Source: Streptomyces aureoverticillatus
GTDB taxonomy: Bacteria > Actinomycetota > Actinomycetes > Streptomycetales > Streptomycetaceae
Reading direction: 5' to 3'
Length of the DNA stretch: 64,000 bases
Assembly: GCF_014649395.1 (NCBI RefSeq)
Contig: NZ_BMSY01000008.1
Span: 186,001-250,000 of the forward strand
In this document: positions 7,724 to 15,641 of the stretch, piece after piece
Numbering within the stretch: the stretch's first letter is position 1
How the letters are laid out: each line of letters opens with the position of its first letter
Position numbers and translations under genes: made by a program
The notes under the pieces: model-generated
Databases searched by the model: none
What the model saw: only the letters and a program-made list of their open reading frames with translations
What the model was told of the DNA's origin: nothing

Positions 7724-8899
7724 ATGACCAGCCAGACCCTCCACAGCGGTGTCCTCGACATCGCACGCCCCGGCACCGGCCGCACCGCCCCCAACGGGCA
7801 CCTCCGCGTCGCCGGCTGCCTCCCCGGACCGGGCGACCTCCTCGTCCCGGCCCACCTGATCCGCCAACACGGCCTGCGCACCGGCGACTTCGTCGAGGGC
7901 ACCTGCGGCGACAAGCCGCGCGTGCTCGCCGCCGTCGCCCGACTCAACGGACGGGCGCCCCAAAGAAGCGGGGCACGGCCCAAGTTCGGCGACCTCACCC
8001 CGCTGCATCCGCGTGAACGGCTGCGCCTGGAGACGGCCGCCGGCTCCCTCGCGACCCGCGTCGTCGACCTCGTCTCACCCGTCGGCAAGGGGCAGCGCGG
8101 CCTCATCGTCGCGCCCCCGCGCACCGGCAAGACCGTGCTGCTCCAGCAACTCGCCGCCGCCATCGCCGCCAACCACCCCGAGTGCCACCTCATGGTCGTC
8201 CTGCTCGACGAACGCCCCGAGGAAGTCACCGAGATGCGCCGCTCCGTACGCGGCGAAGTCCTCGCCTCCACCTTCGACCGCGCCCCCAAGGAGCACATCG
8301 CGCTCGCCGAACTCGCCGTCGAGCGCGCCAAGCGACTCGTCGAGGAGGGCCGCGACGTCGTGATGCTCTTCGACTCGCTCACCCGGCTGTGCCGCGCCTA
8401 CAACAACTCCGCGTCCTCCGGCGGCCGCACCCTCAGCGGCGGCGTCGACGCGGCCTCCGTGCAGGGGCCCAAGCGCCTCTTCGGCGCCGCGCGCCTCGCC
8501 GAGGAGGGCGGCTCCCTGACCATGCTCGCGACCGTCCTCGTCGACACCGGATCGCGCGCCGACGACTACTACTTCGAAGAGCTCAAGTCCACCGGCAACA
8601 TGGAACTCCGACTGGACCGCAGGCTCGCCGACCGCCGCGTCTTCCCGGCCGTCGACGTCACCCCCTCCGGCACACGACGCGAGGAACTCCTCGTACCGGC
8701 CGACGAGTTGACCGCCCTGCGCGGTCTGCGACGCGCCCTCCACCTTCGGAGCACGCAGGGCGGGCGGGACGCCCGCGACGCCCGCGAGGGCGGCAGTGTC
8801 CTCGAAGTCCTCCTCGACCACATCCGGCGGACGCCCGACAACGCCGCTTTCCTGCGGCAGGTGCGGGAGACGGTGCCGAGGGCCGTGGCGGCGGCGTGA
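7724..8899 (+). CDS. Short Rho-type transcription termination factor (paralogue)
   Basis: A 391-residue Rho. The ATPase core is intact: Walker A APPRTGKT (Lys136), [28 protein letters not shown] (Walker B), Q-loop LSGGVDA, R-loop LVDTGSR. It is much shorter than the usual Streptomyces Rho, which has an arginine-rich insert of several hundred residues. The N-terminal helical domain is missing, and the OB-fold begins at SGVLDIA. Where RNP1 should read GFGFLR there is only NGHLRV, and the conserved Tyr equivalent is absent, so primary C-rich RNA binding may be weak or changed. ATG 7724 has AAAGGA about 9 bases upstream. Probably a second, specialised Rho; the main rho is not in this window. Confidence 0.85.
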   Translation: MTSQTLHSGVLDIARPGTGRTAPNGHLRVAGCLPGPGDLLVPAHLIRQHGLRTGDFVEGTCGDKPRVLAAVARLNGRAPQRSGARPKFGDLTPLHPRERLRLETAAGSLATRVVDLVSPVGKGQRGLIVAPPRTGKTVLLQQLAAAIAANHPECHLMVVLLDERPEEVTEMRRSVRGEVLASTFDRAPKEHIALAELAVERAKRLVEEGRDVVMLFDSLTRLCRAYNNSASSGGRTLSGGVDAASVQGPKRLFGAARLAEEGGSLTMLATVLVDTGSRADDYYFEELKSTGNMELRLDRRLADRRVFPAVDVTPSGTRREELLVPADELTALRGLRRALHLRSTQGGRDARDAREGGSVLEVLLDHIRRTPDNAAFLRQVRETVPRAVAAA

Positions 8900-9000
8900 G
8901 GCCCGCGGGCCCGGTCACAGCTTCGAGTGGCGGGCCCGCCAGGACCAGCCCATGCCGAGCACCGTGTGCCCGTCGGAGCAACCTATTCGGGCGGGCGGGG

Positions 9001-10302
9001 TCAGCCCTTCGTGCGTGTGATGTGCACCCGGTAGTTCCCGTCCAGGTCCGCCCCCGCGACCGTCACCCGGACCCCGGTGTCGCGGTCGCGGAACGTCTCG
9101 CCCGGTGTGTACGGCGCGTCCGACAGTTCGGCGTGCACGTTCGGGCTGCGGGTGCAGCCGCCGCTGTCGCGGGTGGAGTCGAAGACGGTGATCGGGCCGT
9201 GGCCGGTGTCGACGTCCGCGTCCACGCGGTAGATCAGGACGCCGGGGCGGCAGACCACGTCGTCGTTGCCGGCGCGGGTGCGTACCTCCACGGCGTACCC
9301 GGACTTCTTCGTCAGCGGGACGAAGGCGAGCTTCGTGCCGCCGGTGCGGGCCAGGGGGGTGAGGAGATGTTCCGTGGTTCCGGGCGCCGACGCGCAGTCG
9401 ACCTGGGAGTCGTCGAGCCAGCCCAGCTTCCACTTGTGCCAGGCCAGCAGGTCGTTGTTGGCGCCCCAGTCCTCGCTCATGATGTCCCAGTGGCCGACGG
9501 CGCCCCCGCCGTCCTGCGTGTACAGGTCGGGCAGGCCGAAGACGTGGCCGTTCTCGTGCGGGAGCACGCGGTAGCCGGTCTGGTCGTAGCTGCCGGAGCC
9601 GTCGTCCTGGCGGCTGTAGACGAACGACGCGTTGGAGATCGGCACGCCGTCGGCGACGGGTGCCTCGTGGTTGCCCGCGAACGTCACCGACAGGACGGTG
9701 TCCAGCGCGGAGGGGCCCGCGTTCGGGGTGACGAGGATGTTCACCAGGTCGTACGCCGCGAAGTCCACGTCGGGGTCGGCGGTGGCCACGATGTCGTCGA
9801 CCAGCTCCCGGTAGCCGGGGTCGAAGGGGGCGCCGCGCTCTATGCCGTACTTCTTGAAGGGCTTCGGCATCCGCAGCCAGTCCCGGACGGGCGCCTCCGG
9901 GCGGTAGTCGACCCGGCCGTAGGAGCTGGTGCGGAACCAGTCCGTGGTCTGCGGGAAGAACTCCCCGAGCCGGTCGAGGGCGCGGCCCTCGCCGGGGGCG
10001 TCGGAGAAGTCGACCATCAGGTTCAGGGCGCGGACCGTGCCGGTGGAGCGGGCGTAGCCGGGTCCGGTCGGGATGCCCTCGGACATCTGCACCCCCAGGC
10101 CGCCGCCGATCATGCACCGGCCGAGCGCGGCCGACCGGGCCTGCGCGGTGGGGCCCGCCGCCGACGGGGCCTCGTCCATGAGGCGCCCGGTGCTCGCGGA
10201 GGCGGCCGCGCCGAGCGCGAGGGCGGTGAGCGAGGCGAGGGCCGCGGTGCGCCGCGACATACGCCGGGACGGGCGGCGGGACGAGGGGCGAGATATGCGC
10301 AT
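9001..10302 (-). CDS. Secreted M6-family zinc metalloprotease
   Basis: A 433-residue exported protease. It starts with an Arg-rich n-region (MRISRPSSRRPSRRMSRR) and a hydrophobic Ala/Leu stretch, then a Pro/Ala-rich pro-region. The zinc motif is HENGHVFGLPD at residues 249-259 (His249, Glu250, His253), with a later SEDWGANND/LAWHKWKLGW block as in the immune inhibitor A (M6) family. GGAGGG lies about 6 bases before ATG 10302. Single-gene unit convergent with rho. Likely extracellular protein degradation. Confidence 0.85.
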   Translation of the reverse strand: MRISRPSSRRPSRRMSRRTAALASLTALALGAAASASTGRLMDEAPSAAGPTAQARSAALGRCMIGGGLGVQMSEGIPTGPGYARSTGTVRALNLMVDFSDAPGEGRALDRLGEFFPQTTDWFRTSSYGRVDYRPEAPVRDWLRMPKPFKKYGIERGAPFDPGYRELVDDIVATADPDVDFAAYDLVNILVTPNAGPSALDTVLSVTFAGNHEAPVADGVPISNASFVYSRQDDGSGSYDQTGYRVLPHENGHVFGLPDLYTQDGGGAVGHWDIMSEDWGANNDLLAWHKWKLGWLDDSQVDCASAPGTTEHLLTPLARTGGTKLAFVPLTKKSGYAVEVRTRAGNDDVVCRPGVLIYRVDADVDTGHGPITVFDSTRDSGGCTRSPNVHAELSDAPYTPGETFRDRDTGVRVTVAGADLDGNYRVHITRTKG

Positions 10303-10660
10303 GCGGGGCCCTCCACCACATCCACGGCAGCCGCCGATCCCGGCTGCACCCTGTTCGATCACCCTCTGCCGGAGGGTGCGCGGGCGCTCGCTGAGCGCGA
10401 CCGATCGTGGGTCTACGCAGGCGGGGAGGGGGTCGGGAGGGCCGACGGAGGGTCCGTGACGGCCCAAGAATGGTGTGTGGTGCAGGTCACATTGGGGGCC
10501 GGAAATAAACGGGGATCGTTTCCCCGTTTGGACCGGTGTCCGTGCGAAACGGGGATCCACTCCCCGGATCGCACACCTCGGTTCCCGCCGGGAAATTCGT
10601 TGGACCCGCCACCGCGGGCCCTGCGAGTCTGAGGCCTTTGACCGCTTCGAGGAGTTCACC
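10303..10660. other. Intergenic region between metalloprotease and tetR
   Basis: A 358-bp gap between divergent genes. Apart from the two operator-like repeats at 10507-10565, I see no gene or RNA. The protease promoter should lie in the first part; no clear -35/-10 pair stands out. Confidence 0.5.
10507..10565 (+). promoter_or_regulatory. Two TetR-type operator candidates 40 bp apart
   Basis: Site 1 (10507-10529) is an inverted repeat, AAACGGGGA-N5-TCCCCGTTT. Site 2 starts with the same AAACGGGGAT at 10547 and continues to TCCCC at 10565, with a less perfect right arm. The starts are 40 bp apart, close to four helical turns, so two dimers could sit on one face of the DNA. They lie 95-155 bp upstream of the tetR start at 10661. 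Confidence 0.65.
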
Positions 10661-11377
10661 GTGGAAACCGCCACCGTCGCGCAGCGCCGTACGTCCCGTC
10701 CGCGGGCCGACGCTCTGCGCAACCGGGAGCGGATCGTCACCGCCGCCCGCGAGATGTTCGTCGAGCAGGGCCCCGAGGTGCCGCTCGACGAGGTCGCGCG
10801 CCGCGCCGGCGTCGGCAACGCCACGGTGTACCGCCACTTCGCCGACCGCGGCGAGCTGGTGCACCACGTCGTCCTGTCCGTCACCGACCGCGTCTCGGTC
10901 CTGGCCGACGAGGCGGCCGCGGCCGCCGAGGCCGACCCGGGTGCCGCCTTCGAGGCGCTGCGCGCCTTCGTCCACGCCGCGGTGGACGAGCGCATCGGCG
11001 CCCTGTGCCCGATCCTCTCCGAGGCGGTCGACCCCGACCATCCCGATCTGCACGCCGGCCGGATCCGGCTCGAGGACGCCGTGGAAGGGCTGATGGCGCG
11101 GGTGCGCGCCGCCGGTCAGCTGCGGACCGACATCGCCGTCGGAGATCTCATGGTCGCCCTCTCCCAACTGACCAGGCCGCTGCCCGGCGCCGGCTGCCTG
11201 GTGGACTTCGACCAGTTCGTCCACCGTCATCTGCAGTTGTTCCTCGACGGCCTGATGACACCGGCGCGCTCCGAACTCCCGGGGCACGCCGCGACGTTGG
11301 AGGAGCTGCGTCGCGATCACGACGAGCGGCGGCCGCGGCGACCGCGGTCCAGCGAGGAGGGCCTGGGTCAAAAGTAG
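10661..11377 (+). CDS. TetR family repressor of the adjacent efflux pump
   Basis: A 238-residue regulator. The N-terminal DNA-binding domain (residues 14-60) contains PLDEVARRAGVGNATVYRHF, the TetR recognition helix, then an all-alpha ligand domain. GTG 10661 is supported by GAGGAG six bases upstream; earlier in-frame starts would add unrelated residues. Downstream by 98 bases on the same strand is an MFS drug exporter, so this is a typical drug-sensing pair. The repeated palindromes at 10507-10565 are its likely operators, which implies self-repression and control of the pump. Confidence 0.88.
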   Translation: METATVAQRRTSRPRADALRNRERIVTAAREMFVEQGPEVPLDEVARRAGVGNATVYRHFADRGELVHHVVLSVTDRVSVLADEAAAAAEADPGAAFEALRAFVHAAVDERIGALCPILSEAVDPDHPDLHAGRIRLEDAVEGLMARVRAAGQLRTDIAVGDLMVALSQLTRPLPGAGCLVDFDQFVHRHLQLFLDGLMTPARSELPGHAATLEELRRDHDERRPRRPRSSEEGLGQK

Positions 11378-11475
11378 GACCCGTCCTCGCGACCGGGGGC
11401 CGATGCGCACGCACGCCCCTCAGGTGTCTTGTTTACCCCGTACTCACCTCTTTGTCTTCCTAGGTGGACCCACCC

Positions 11476-12999
11476 ATGTCTCACTCACCCGTCACTTCAC
11501 TCGCTCCCGACCCAAAGCGCTGGAAAGCGCTGACCTTCATCGCGATCGCCCAGCTCATGGTGGTCCTCGACGCGACCATCGTGAACATCGCGCTGCCGTC
11601 CGCCCAGGAGGACCTCGGGATATCCGAGGGCAACAAGCAGTGGGTCATCACGGCCTACGCCCTGGCCTTCGGCGGTCTGCTCCTGTTCGGCGGCCGCATC
11701 GCCGACCTGTGGGGCCGTAAGCGCACCTTCGTGACCGGCCTCATCGGCTTCGCCGCCGCGTCCGCGCTCGGCGGTGCCGCCGCCAACGAGGCCATGATGC
11801 TCGGCGCCCGCGCACTCCAGGGTCTGTTCGGCGCGCTGCTCGCGCCCGCCGCCCTGTCGCTGCTCGCGGTGATGTTCACCGAGGCCAAGGAGCGCGCCAA
11901 GGCGTTCGGCATCTACGGCGCGATCGCCGGTGGCGGCGGCGCCGTCGGCCTCATCCTCGGCGGCTTCCTCACCGAGTACCTGAACTGGCGCTGGACGTTC
12001 TTCGTGAACATCCCGTTCGCGGTCATCGCCGCCGCCGGCGCGTACTTCGTGATCCGTGAGCCCTCCGAGGGCCGCAACCGCTCGCCGCTCGACATCCCCG
12101 GCGTGGTCCTGTCCACCCTCGGTCTGGTCGCGCTCGTCTACGGCTTCACCCGCGCCGAGTCCGACGGCTGGTCCGACGCCGTGACCGTGACGATGTTCGT
12201 CGCCTCCGTCGTGCTGCTCGCCGCGTTCGTCGTCACCGAGGCCAAGGTCAAGTCGCCGCTGCTCCCGCTGCGCGTCCTGACCGAGCGCAACCGCGGTGGC
12301 GTCTACCTCTCGCTCGGCCTCGCGATCATCTCGATGTTCGGCCTGTTCCTGTTCCTCACGTACTACCTGCAGATCGTCCAGGGCTACTCGCCGGTGAAGA
12401 CCGGCTTCGCGTTCCTGCCGATGATCTTCGGCATGATCGTGGGTTCGACGCAGATCGGCACCCGCCTGATGACCCGCGTCGCGCCGCGGCTGCTGATGGC
12501 CCCGGGCTTCCTGCTCGCCGCGGTCGGCATGCTGCTCCTGACGCAGCTGGAGGTCGACACCTCGTACGCCGGTCTGATCCTGCCCGCGCAGCTGATGCTG
12601 GGCCTCGGCATGGGTACGGCGTTCATGCCCGCCATGTCGCTCGCCACCCACGGCGTCGAGCCGCGTGACGCCGGCGTCGCCTCCGCGATGGTCAACACCT
12701 CGCAGCAGGTCGGCGGCGCCATCGGCACGGCCCTGCTGAACACCATCGCGGCCTCCGCGACCACCGCGTACCTCACGGACCACGCGGCCTCCGCCACCAC
12801 CCCGGCGGCGCAGAAGCTGCTCGCGGCCCAGTCGATGGTGGAGGGCTACACGTCCGCCATCTGGTGGGCGGTCGGCATCCTGGTGGCGGCATCGGCCATC
12901 GCCTTCGTCCTGGTCAACACCGGTGCCGACAGCGGCGCTCCGGCGGCGTCCGGCGAGGGTGCCGAGGACGAGGTGAAGATCCCGGTCGTGGCGCACTGA
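11476..12999 (+). CDS. MFS drug efflux transporter, DHA2 (EmrB/QacA) family
   Basis: A 507-residue, 14-helix proton-coupled exporter. Motif A is GGRIADLWGRKRTF and motif C, typical of antiporters, lies in the fifth helix (GGGGAVGLILGG). Motif D1 at helix 1 reads LDATIVNIALP. ATG 11476 has AGGTGG 8 bases upstream; the GTG at 11464 lies inside that ribosome site. It follows tetR in the same direction, probably co-transcribed. Substrate unknown, most likely a toxic organic molecule. Confidence 0.9.
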   Translation: MSHSPVTSLAPDPKRWKALTFIAIAQLMVVLDATIVNIALPSAQEDLGISEGNKQWVITAYALAFGGLLLFGGRIADLWGRKRTFVTGLIGFAAASALGGAAANEAMMLGARALQGLFGALLAPAALSLLAVMFTEAKERAKAFGIYGAIAGGGGAVGLILGGFLTEYLNWRWTFFVNIPFAVIAAAGAYFVIREPSEGRNRSPLDIPGVVLSTLGLVALVYGFTRAESDGWSDAVTVTMFVASVVLLAAFVVTEAKVKSPLLPLRVLTERNRGGVYLSLGLAIISMFGLFLFLTYYLQIVQGYSPVKTGFAFLPMIFGMIVGSTQIGTRLMTRVAPRLLMAPGFLLAAVGMLLLTQLEVDTSYAGLILPAQLMLGLGMGTAFMPAMSLATHGVEPRDAGVASAMVNTSQQVGGAIGTALLNTIAASATTAYLTDHAASATTPAAQKLLAAQSMVEGYTSAIWWAVGILVAASAIAFVLVNTGADSGAPAASGEGAEDEVKIPVVAH

Positions 13000-13007
13000 C
13001 GCCACGT

Positions 13008-13027
13008 ACCGCACCACACGGTGCGGT
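13008..13027. terminator. Hairpin between convergent MFS and marR genes
   Basis: A perfect 8-bp stem, ACCGCACC, loop ACAC, GGTGCGGT, lies 9 bases after the MFS stop. It has no T-run, as is usual in Streptomyces. Just downstream, CTCGGTGCTCCTAACGGAGC repeats an earlier CCCGGTGCTCCTGACGGAGC. Confidence 0.7.
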
Positions 13028-13071
13028 GGGGGCGGACCCGCCCGGTGCTCCTGACGGAGCCCTCGGTGCTC

Positions 13072-13599
13072 CTAACGGAGCCAGGGCAGGTCCGCCCCCG
13101 CCTCCTTCGGCTGAAGTCCCTCGGCGACGATCCGCATGATCTCGCCGAGGGACTTCTGCTGTTCCGGACTCAGCCGGTCGAAGAGGGCCTGGCGCACCGC
13201 GTGCACATGCCCGGGCGCGGTCTGGCGCAGCACCTCGAACCCCTCGTCGGTGAGGATCGCGAACTGCCCGCGCTTGTCCGTCGCGCAGTCCTCGCGCCGC
13301 ACCCAGCCGCTCTTCTCCAGGCGCGCGATCGCGTGCGAGAGCCGGGACCGGGTGATCTTCGAACTCTTCGCCAGCTCGGTCATCCGCAGCCGGCGGCGCG
13401 GCGCCGCGGACAACTGCACGAGCAGGCCGTAGTAGACGTGCGGCATGCCCGCGTCGCGCTGGAGCTGGCGGTCGAGGAAGTCCTCGAGCAGCGTGGAGGC
13501 GTGTACATACGCCAGCCAGGTGCGCTGTTCCTCGTCATCGAGCCAGCGCGGCCCGGCGGCGTCCGCTGTCGCGGTGGATGGCGTGTCCATGTATTCCAC
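13072..13599 (-). CDS. MarR family transcriptional regulator
   Basis: A 175-residue MarR protein with a winged helix: RLRMTELAKSSKITRSRLSH as recognition region, then RLEKSGWVRREDCATDKRGQ for the wing, whose Asp and Arg are conserved in the family. GTG 13599 has AGGAAGGG about 8 bases upstream; ATG 13590 would be too far away. It is convergent with the MFS pump and could respond to phenolic or drug ligands, but no operator was found. Confidence 0.88.
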   Translation of the reverse strand: MEYMDTPSTATADAAGPRWLDDEEQRTWLAYVHASTLLEDFLDRQLQRDAGMPHVYYGLLVQLSAAPRRRLRMTELAKSSKITRSRLSHAIARLEKSGWVRREDCATDKRGQFAILTDEGFEVLRQTAPGHVHAVRQALFDRLSPEQQKSLGEIMRIVAEGLQPKEAGADLPWLR

Positions 13600-13668
13600 T
13601 GTACGAGCCCTTCCTGTGTCCGCCGGGACCGTCCCGTGCCCCGGGGGACGCGCGCGGTGCGAACGCGC

Positions 13669-14775
13669 TCAGAGGGCGGGCGGGTTGAGCTGCACACCGC
13701 GCAGCGCAGCGGTCCGCGCCGCGTGGTCGCCCACGTCCAGGGCGGTGTCGGCGAACTTGACCGTGTGATCGTCGCCGTGCGCGGCGGCCCGCGCGAAGAC
13801 CTCGTCGAAGGTGCTGCGCGCCGCTTCCTCGTGCGCTTCCTTGTACGTCCCTTCGTACGCAGCCGGGGCCGCGGGAGCGTACGCCGCGGTGACCGCCGCG
13901 CTCGCCGCCCAGGCCGCGTCCAGGGAGGCGGGCCACAGCTCGCGGGGGAGCGCGGGCAGGGTGCGCAGGACGGCGTTGGGGGCGGTCGCGGCGTGCACGA
14001 GCATGATCGGCTCGGCGTGGCCGTGGGTGGCGTAGCGGTGGACGGCGGCGGTGACGAGGTCGGTGAGGAGGGCGCGGGCGGTGTCGGGGTCCGGCGTGCC
14101 GTCGCCGTTGCCCGCGGGCCAGACCGGGACCGAGGTGAGCTGGGCGAAGCGGTCCGGGAGGCCGCCGTCCTGCACCGGGATGCGCTCCACCGCGTCGAGC
14201 GCGGCCGCGGCGCCGGCCGGCGCGGGCAGGGCGACGGGGGTGCGGGCGGGCAGCGGGGTGTGGCGGGCGGCCCAGTAGCCGAGGCCGTGCGCCAGCTCGG
14301 CGACGCGCGGCGCGGTCTCGCCGTCCGGGCCGAGGAGGGTGCGCACCGCGTGGCCGACGCGGATCACCGGGTGCGTGGAGCCGCCCGCGATGCCCGGCAG
14401 GAGCACCGGCCACCAGGCGGTGAGCACCTCGCGCCAGGGCCGCTCGGCCAGGGCGCGCTCGAAGTACGCGATCCAGTCCGCCGCGCGCCGCGGGTCGCCG
14501 AGCGCGGTGCGCCAGTCGGCGTCCGTGACCGGGGCGAGGCGGGCGGGCATGTCCTCCAGCTTGGCGCGGTAGTAGTCGAGCCAGCGGTGCACGGAGCGGG
14601 CCTGGCCGCGGCGCACCAGGGCCTCGACGGCCATCGGTCCGTGGTTGGTGAGCCGCCCGAGCCGCTCGGGCCCGGAGGCGTGCAGCCGCTGAAGGGCTTC
14701 GTCGAGGATGCCGCTGGTGTCGCGTCCGGTGCCGGAGGTGTCGGCGGTGCCGGTGGTGCCGGAGGTGTCGTCCAT
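13669..14775 (-). CDS. Questin oxidase-like protein (DUF4243 family)
   Basis: A 368-residue protein. The N-terminal block (DEALQRLHASGPERLGRLTN, then HGPMAVEALVRRG and VHRWLDYYRAKLE) and the segment WREVLTAWWPVLLPGIAGGS followed by HPVIRVGHAVR match the questin oxidase-like family, Baeyer-Villiger-type cofactor-poor enzymes first known from fungal anthraquinone pathways. Several conserved His (HGPMA, THPVIRVGH, YATHGHAEP) could be catalytic. The first 20 residues (SGTTGTADTSGTGRDTSG) are low complexity. The bacterial role is unknown. Confidence 0.7.
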   Translation of the reverse strand: MDDTSGTTGTADTSGTGRDTSGILDEALQRLHASGPERLGRLTNHGPMAVEALVRRGQARSVHRWLDYYRAKLEDMPARLAPVTDADWRTALGDPRRAADWIAYFERALAERPWREVLTAWWPVLLPGIAGGSTHPVIRVGHAVRTLLGPDGETAPRVAELAHGLGYWAARHTPLPARTPVALPAPAGAAAALDAVERIPVQDGGLPDRFAQLTSVPVWPAGNGDGTPDPDTARALLTDLVTAAVHRYATHGHAEPIMLVHAATAPNAVLRTLPALPRELWPASLDAAWAASAAVTAAYAPAAPAAYEGTYKEAHEEAARSTFDEVFARAAAHGDDHTVKFADTALDVGDHAARTAALRGVQLNPPAL

Positions 14776-14823
14776 GGCGGCACGTTAAGCGGGGGTTCCG
14801 GGCGCCCGTAACGGTCTGCGGCC

Positions 14824-15363
14824 CTAGTCCGCTGGGCCGAGGCGCGGCCCGAGCGGCCGCTCGTAGAAGGCGACGTCCCAGTACCGCTGAAACTTCCTGC
14901 CGACTTCCGCGTACGTACCGATGTGCCGGAAACCGAAGCGCTCGTGCAGCCGTACCGAGGCCTCGTTGGGCAGCGCGATCCCGGCGTACGCGCGGTGCAG
15001 GTCCTCGCCCGCGAGCGCGTCGAAGAGGGCCTCGTACAGGAGCGTGCCGATGCCGCGGCCGCCCGCGTCCGGGGCGAGATAGACGCTGACCTCGACGGAG
15101 GTCGCGTACGCGGGCTTGGGGCGGAGCGGGCTGGACGTCGCGTACCCGAGAATGCCGGATTTGTCCTGCTGCGCAACCATCAGGCGGTGCGGGCCGTCTT
15201 CTGGGTGGGAGAGCAGCCAAGGGCGGCGCTCTTCCGGCAGGAAAGGGACTGTGTCGAATGTGACGGCGGTCTCACGGACGTAGTGGTTGTAGATGTCGGT
15301 GAGGGGCTCGAGGTCGGCCTCGACTCCCGGTCTGACCTGCACCTCTGTACGTTCGGACGGCAA
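14824..15363 (-). CDS. GNAT N-acetyltransferase, phosphinothricin acetyltransferase-like
   Basis: A 179-residue protein of the Pat/bar type: VRPGVEADLEPLTDIYNHYV at the start, TVPFLPEERRPWL, acetyl-CoA loop LAPDAGGRGIGTLLYEAL, and LPNEASVRLHERFGFRHIGT, YAEVGRKFQRYWDVAFYERP at the end. Such enzymes acetylate amino groups of phosphinothricin, methionine sulfone or related compounds. No ATG exists nearby; TTG 15363 follows GGGAGG by 4 bases and is preferred over GTG 15342. Divergent from hrdD. Confidence 0.85.
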   Translation of the reverse strand: MPSERTEVQVRPGVEADLEPLTDIYNHYVRETAVTFDTVPFLPEERRPWLLSHPEDGPHRLMVAQQDKSGILGYATSSPLRPKPAYATSVEVSVYLAPDAGGRGIGTLLYEALFDALAGEDLHRAYAGIALPNEASVRLHERFGFRHIGTYAEVGRKFQRYWDVAFYERPLGPRLGPAD

Positions 15364-15423
15364 CTGACCTCCCTTTGTGGCGGCACAGGGTACTGCATGA
15401 TCACAAAAACCGGCGGGCGGCTT

Positions 15424-15450
15424 GGGAATTCTGTCCGGATTCCAGTCGTT
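15424..15450 (+). promoter_or_regulatory. SigR-type promoter of hrdD
   Basis: GGGAAT at 15424-15429, 18 bases, then GTT at 15448-15450 matches the GGGAAT-N18-GTT consensus of the Streptomyces disulfide-stress sigma factor SigR. As I recall, hrdD is a reported SigR target in S. coelicolor. Transcription should begin near 15456, leaving a leader of about 185 nt that contains the hairpin repeats at 15498-15569. Confidence 0.7.
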
Positions 15451-15497
15451 GTTTCCATCGGATGCAGGGCACCCGGGAGGGTGTGCCGTCCACCACA

Positions 15498-15569
15498 GGT
15501 CCGCACGAGGACCACGGTCCGCACGAGGGCCATGGTCCACACCAGGACCACGGTCCGCACCAGGACCAC
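15498..15569 (+). repeat. Four tandem 18-bp units, each a hairpin, in the hrdD leader
   Basis: Units 15498-15515, 15516-15533, 15534-15551 and 15552-15569 each read GGTCC-N6-GGACC or close to it (GGTCCGCACGAGGACCAC in the first), so each can fold into a 5-bp stem. The second unit has GGGCC in the right arm. Degenerate copies continue to about 15610. The array lies between the promoter and the hrdD start codon. Confidence 0.85.
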
Positions 15570-15641
15570 AGGTCCAGCGTTGGGCCGACCACCGAAGGTC
15601 CATGCCGGACCGACCAGTGACAACCACGCAAGGGAGCACGC

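Noticed and set aside
10475-10660. Longer TetR start with 62 extra residues.
   Set aside because: It would run through the operator palindromes, and GTG 10661 has a good ribosome site.
15375-15620. Small ORF of 81 codons that would translate the hrdD leader repeats into a GPHEDHGPHEGH-type peptide.
   Set aside because: No ribosome binding site, and the repeat is palindromic at DNA level and outlines hairpins; it is better explained as a leader element.
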